Below, in pieces: positions 5,884 through 6,064 of a DNA stretch of 6,064 nt. Source of the stretch: Pseudomonadota bacterium (lineage in GTDB: Bacteria; Pseudomonadota; Gammaproteobacteria; SZUA-229); NCBI GenBank assembly GCA_015222965.1, contig JADFWF010000241.1, forward strand, positions 1 through 6,064. Direction: 5' to 3'. The notes beneath the pieces were generated by a model, which saw nothing but the letters and a program-made list of their open reading frames with translations, was not told the origin of the DNA and ran no database searches. Numbering within the stretch: position 1 is the first letter of the stretch; every line of letters begins with the position of its first letter. Position numbers and translations under genes: made by a program.

Positions 5884-6064
5884 GCCTGACCCTCAAACAT
5901 AATATTCAATGGCTGGCGCCAATGCCTATTTGGGCGAAAAACAGCAGTACGGGCATCCGGGTCACCAATGAAAGCCTGGCACCGTATCCGAGCATCTTAC
6001 GTTTTGCCAGTGATACTTTTATGCAGGATATGCTTGATGTGATGGACGATAACCCTGAACGGAT
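5877..6064 (+). CDS. Unrecognised eCIS operon protein, N-terminal part (partial, 3' end outside window)
   Basis: ATG 5877 opens a frame that stays open to the window edge, giving 62 codons. It starts MVSLTLKHNIQWLAPMPIWA, continues KNSSTGIRVTNESLAPYPSI and then FASDTFMQDMLDVMDDNPER. There is no signal peptide, obvious membrane segment or catalytic motif. The start overlaps the spike gene by seven bases and has a G-rich ribosome site, so it belongs to the same operon. In related loci the next genes encode a PAAR tip protein and gp25-like baseplate proteins. This N-terminus does not look like either to me. Some eCIS loci carry a large, uncharacterised protein near the spike, and this could be one; I hold that loosely. 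Total length and fold cannot be judged from the fragment. Confidence 0.7.
   Translation, partial: MVSLTLKHNIQWLAPMPIWAKNSSTGIRVTNESLAPYPSILRFASDTFMQDMLDVMDDNPER

Overview
The window is an internal slice of a contractile injection system locus: a phage-tail-like particle of the extracellular (eCIS) type, in the Afp / PVC / MAC family. Every gene I can support lies on the + strand and the genes are packed like one operon, with start/stop overlaps at 2225-2228, 5185 and 5877-5883 and short gaps elsewhere. Moderate G+C, purine-rich ribosome sites and the protein style suggest a Gram-negative bacterium, plausibly a gammaproteobacterium. That taxonomic guess is weak because nothing here is a taxonomic marker.

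Layout from left to right: the last 38 codons of a tail sheath gene (1-117); a tail tube protein (150-608); a complete second sheath protein (627-2228); a second, longer tube-family protein (2225-2740); an AT-rich 79-bp gap holding a possible 22-codon Lys-rich micro-ORF (2749-2817); a CIS tube-initiator protein resembling Afp7/Pvc7 at its N-terminus but with a Gly/Ser/Ala repeat tail where a LysM domain would be expected (2820-3827); a 55-residue acidic small protein (3830-3997); a doubtful 36-codon ORF (3997-4107); a gp27-like hub protein (4100-5185); a gp5/gpV-like spike protein (5185-5883); and the first 62 codons of an unrecognised protein (5877-6064, cut by the window edge).

From family knowledge, the tube proteins stack as the inner tube, the sheath subunits wrap it and contract, the Afp7-like protein joins tube to hub, and the gp27-like hub and gp5-like spike form the central puncturing device. 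Cap, tape measure, gp25/gp6/gp7-like baseplate proteins, the AAA+ ATPase, receptor-binding fibres and cargo are not in this window and probably lie outside it.

The system type is known. The unusual points are the alternating sheath-tube-sheath-tube order, the diverged second sheath, the repeat tail on the Afp7-like protein, the hub and spike encoded as two genes, and the very small ORFs in the two widest gaps. I see no RNA gene, CRISPR array, insertion sequence, convincing promoter or terminator.
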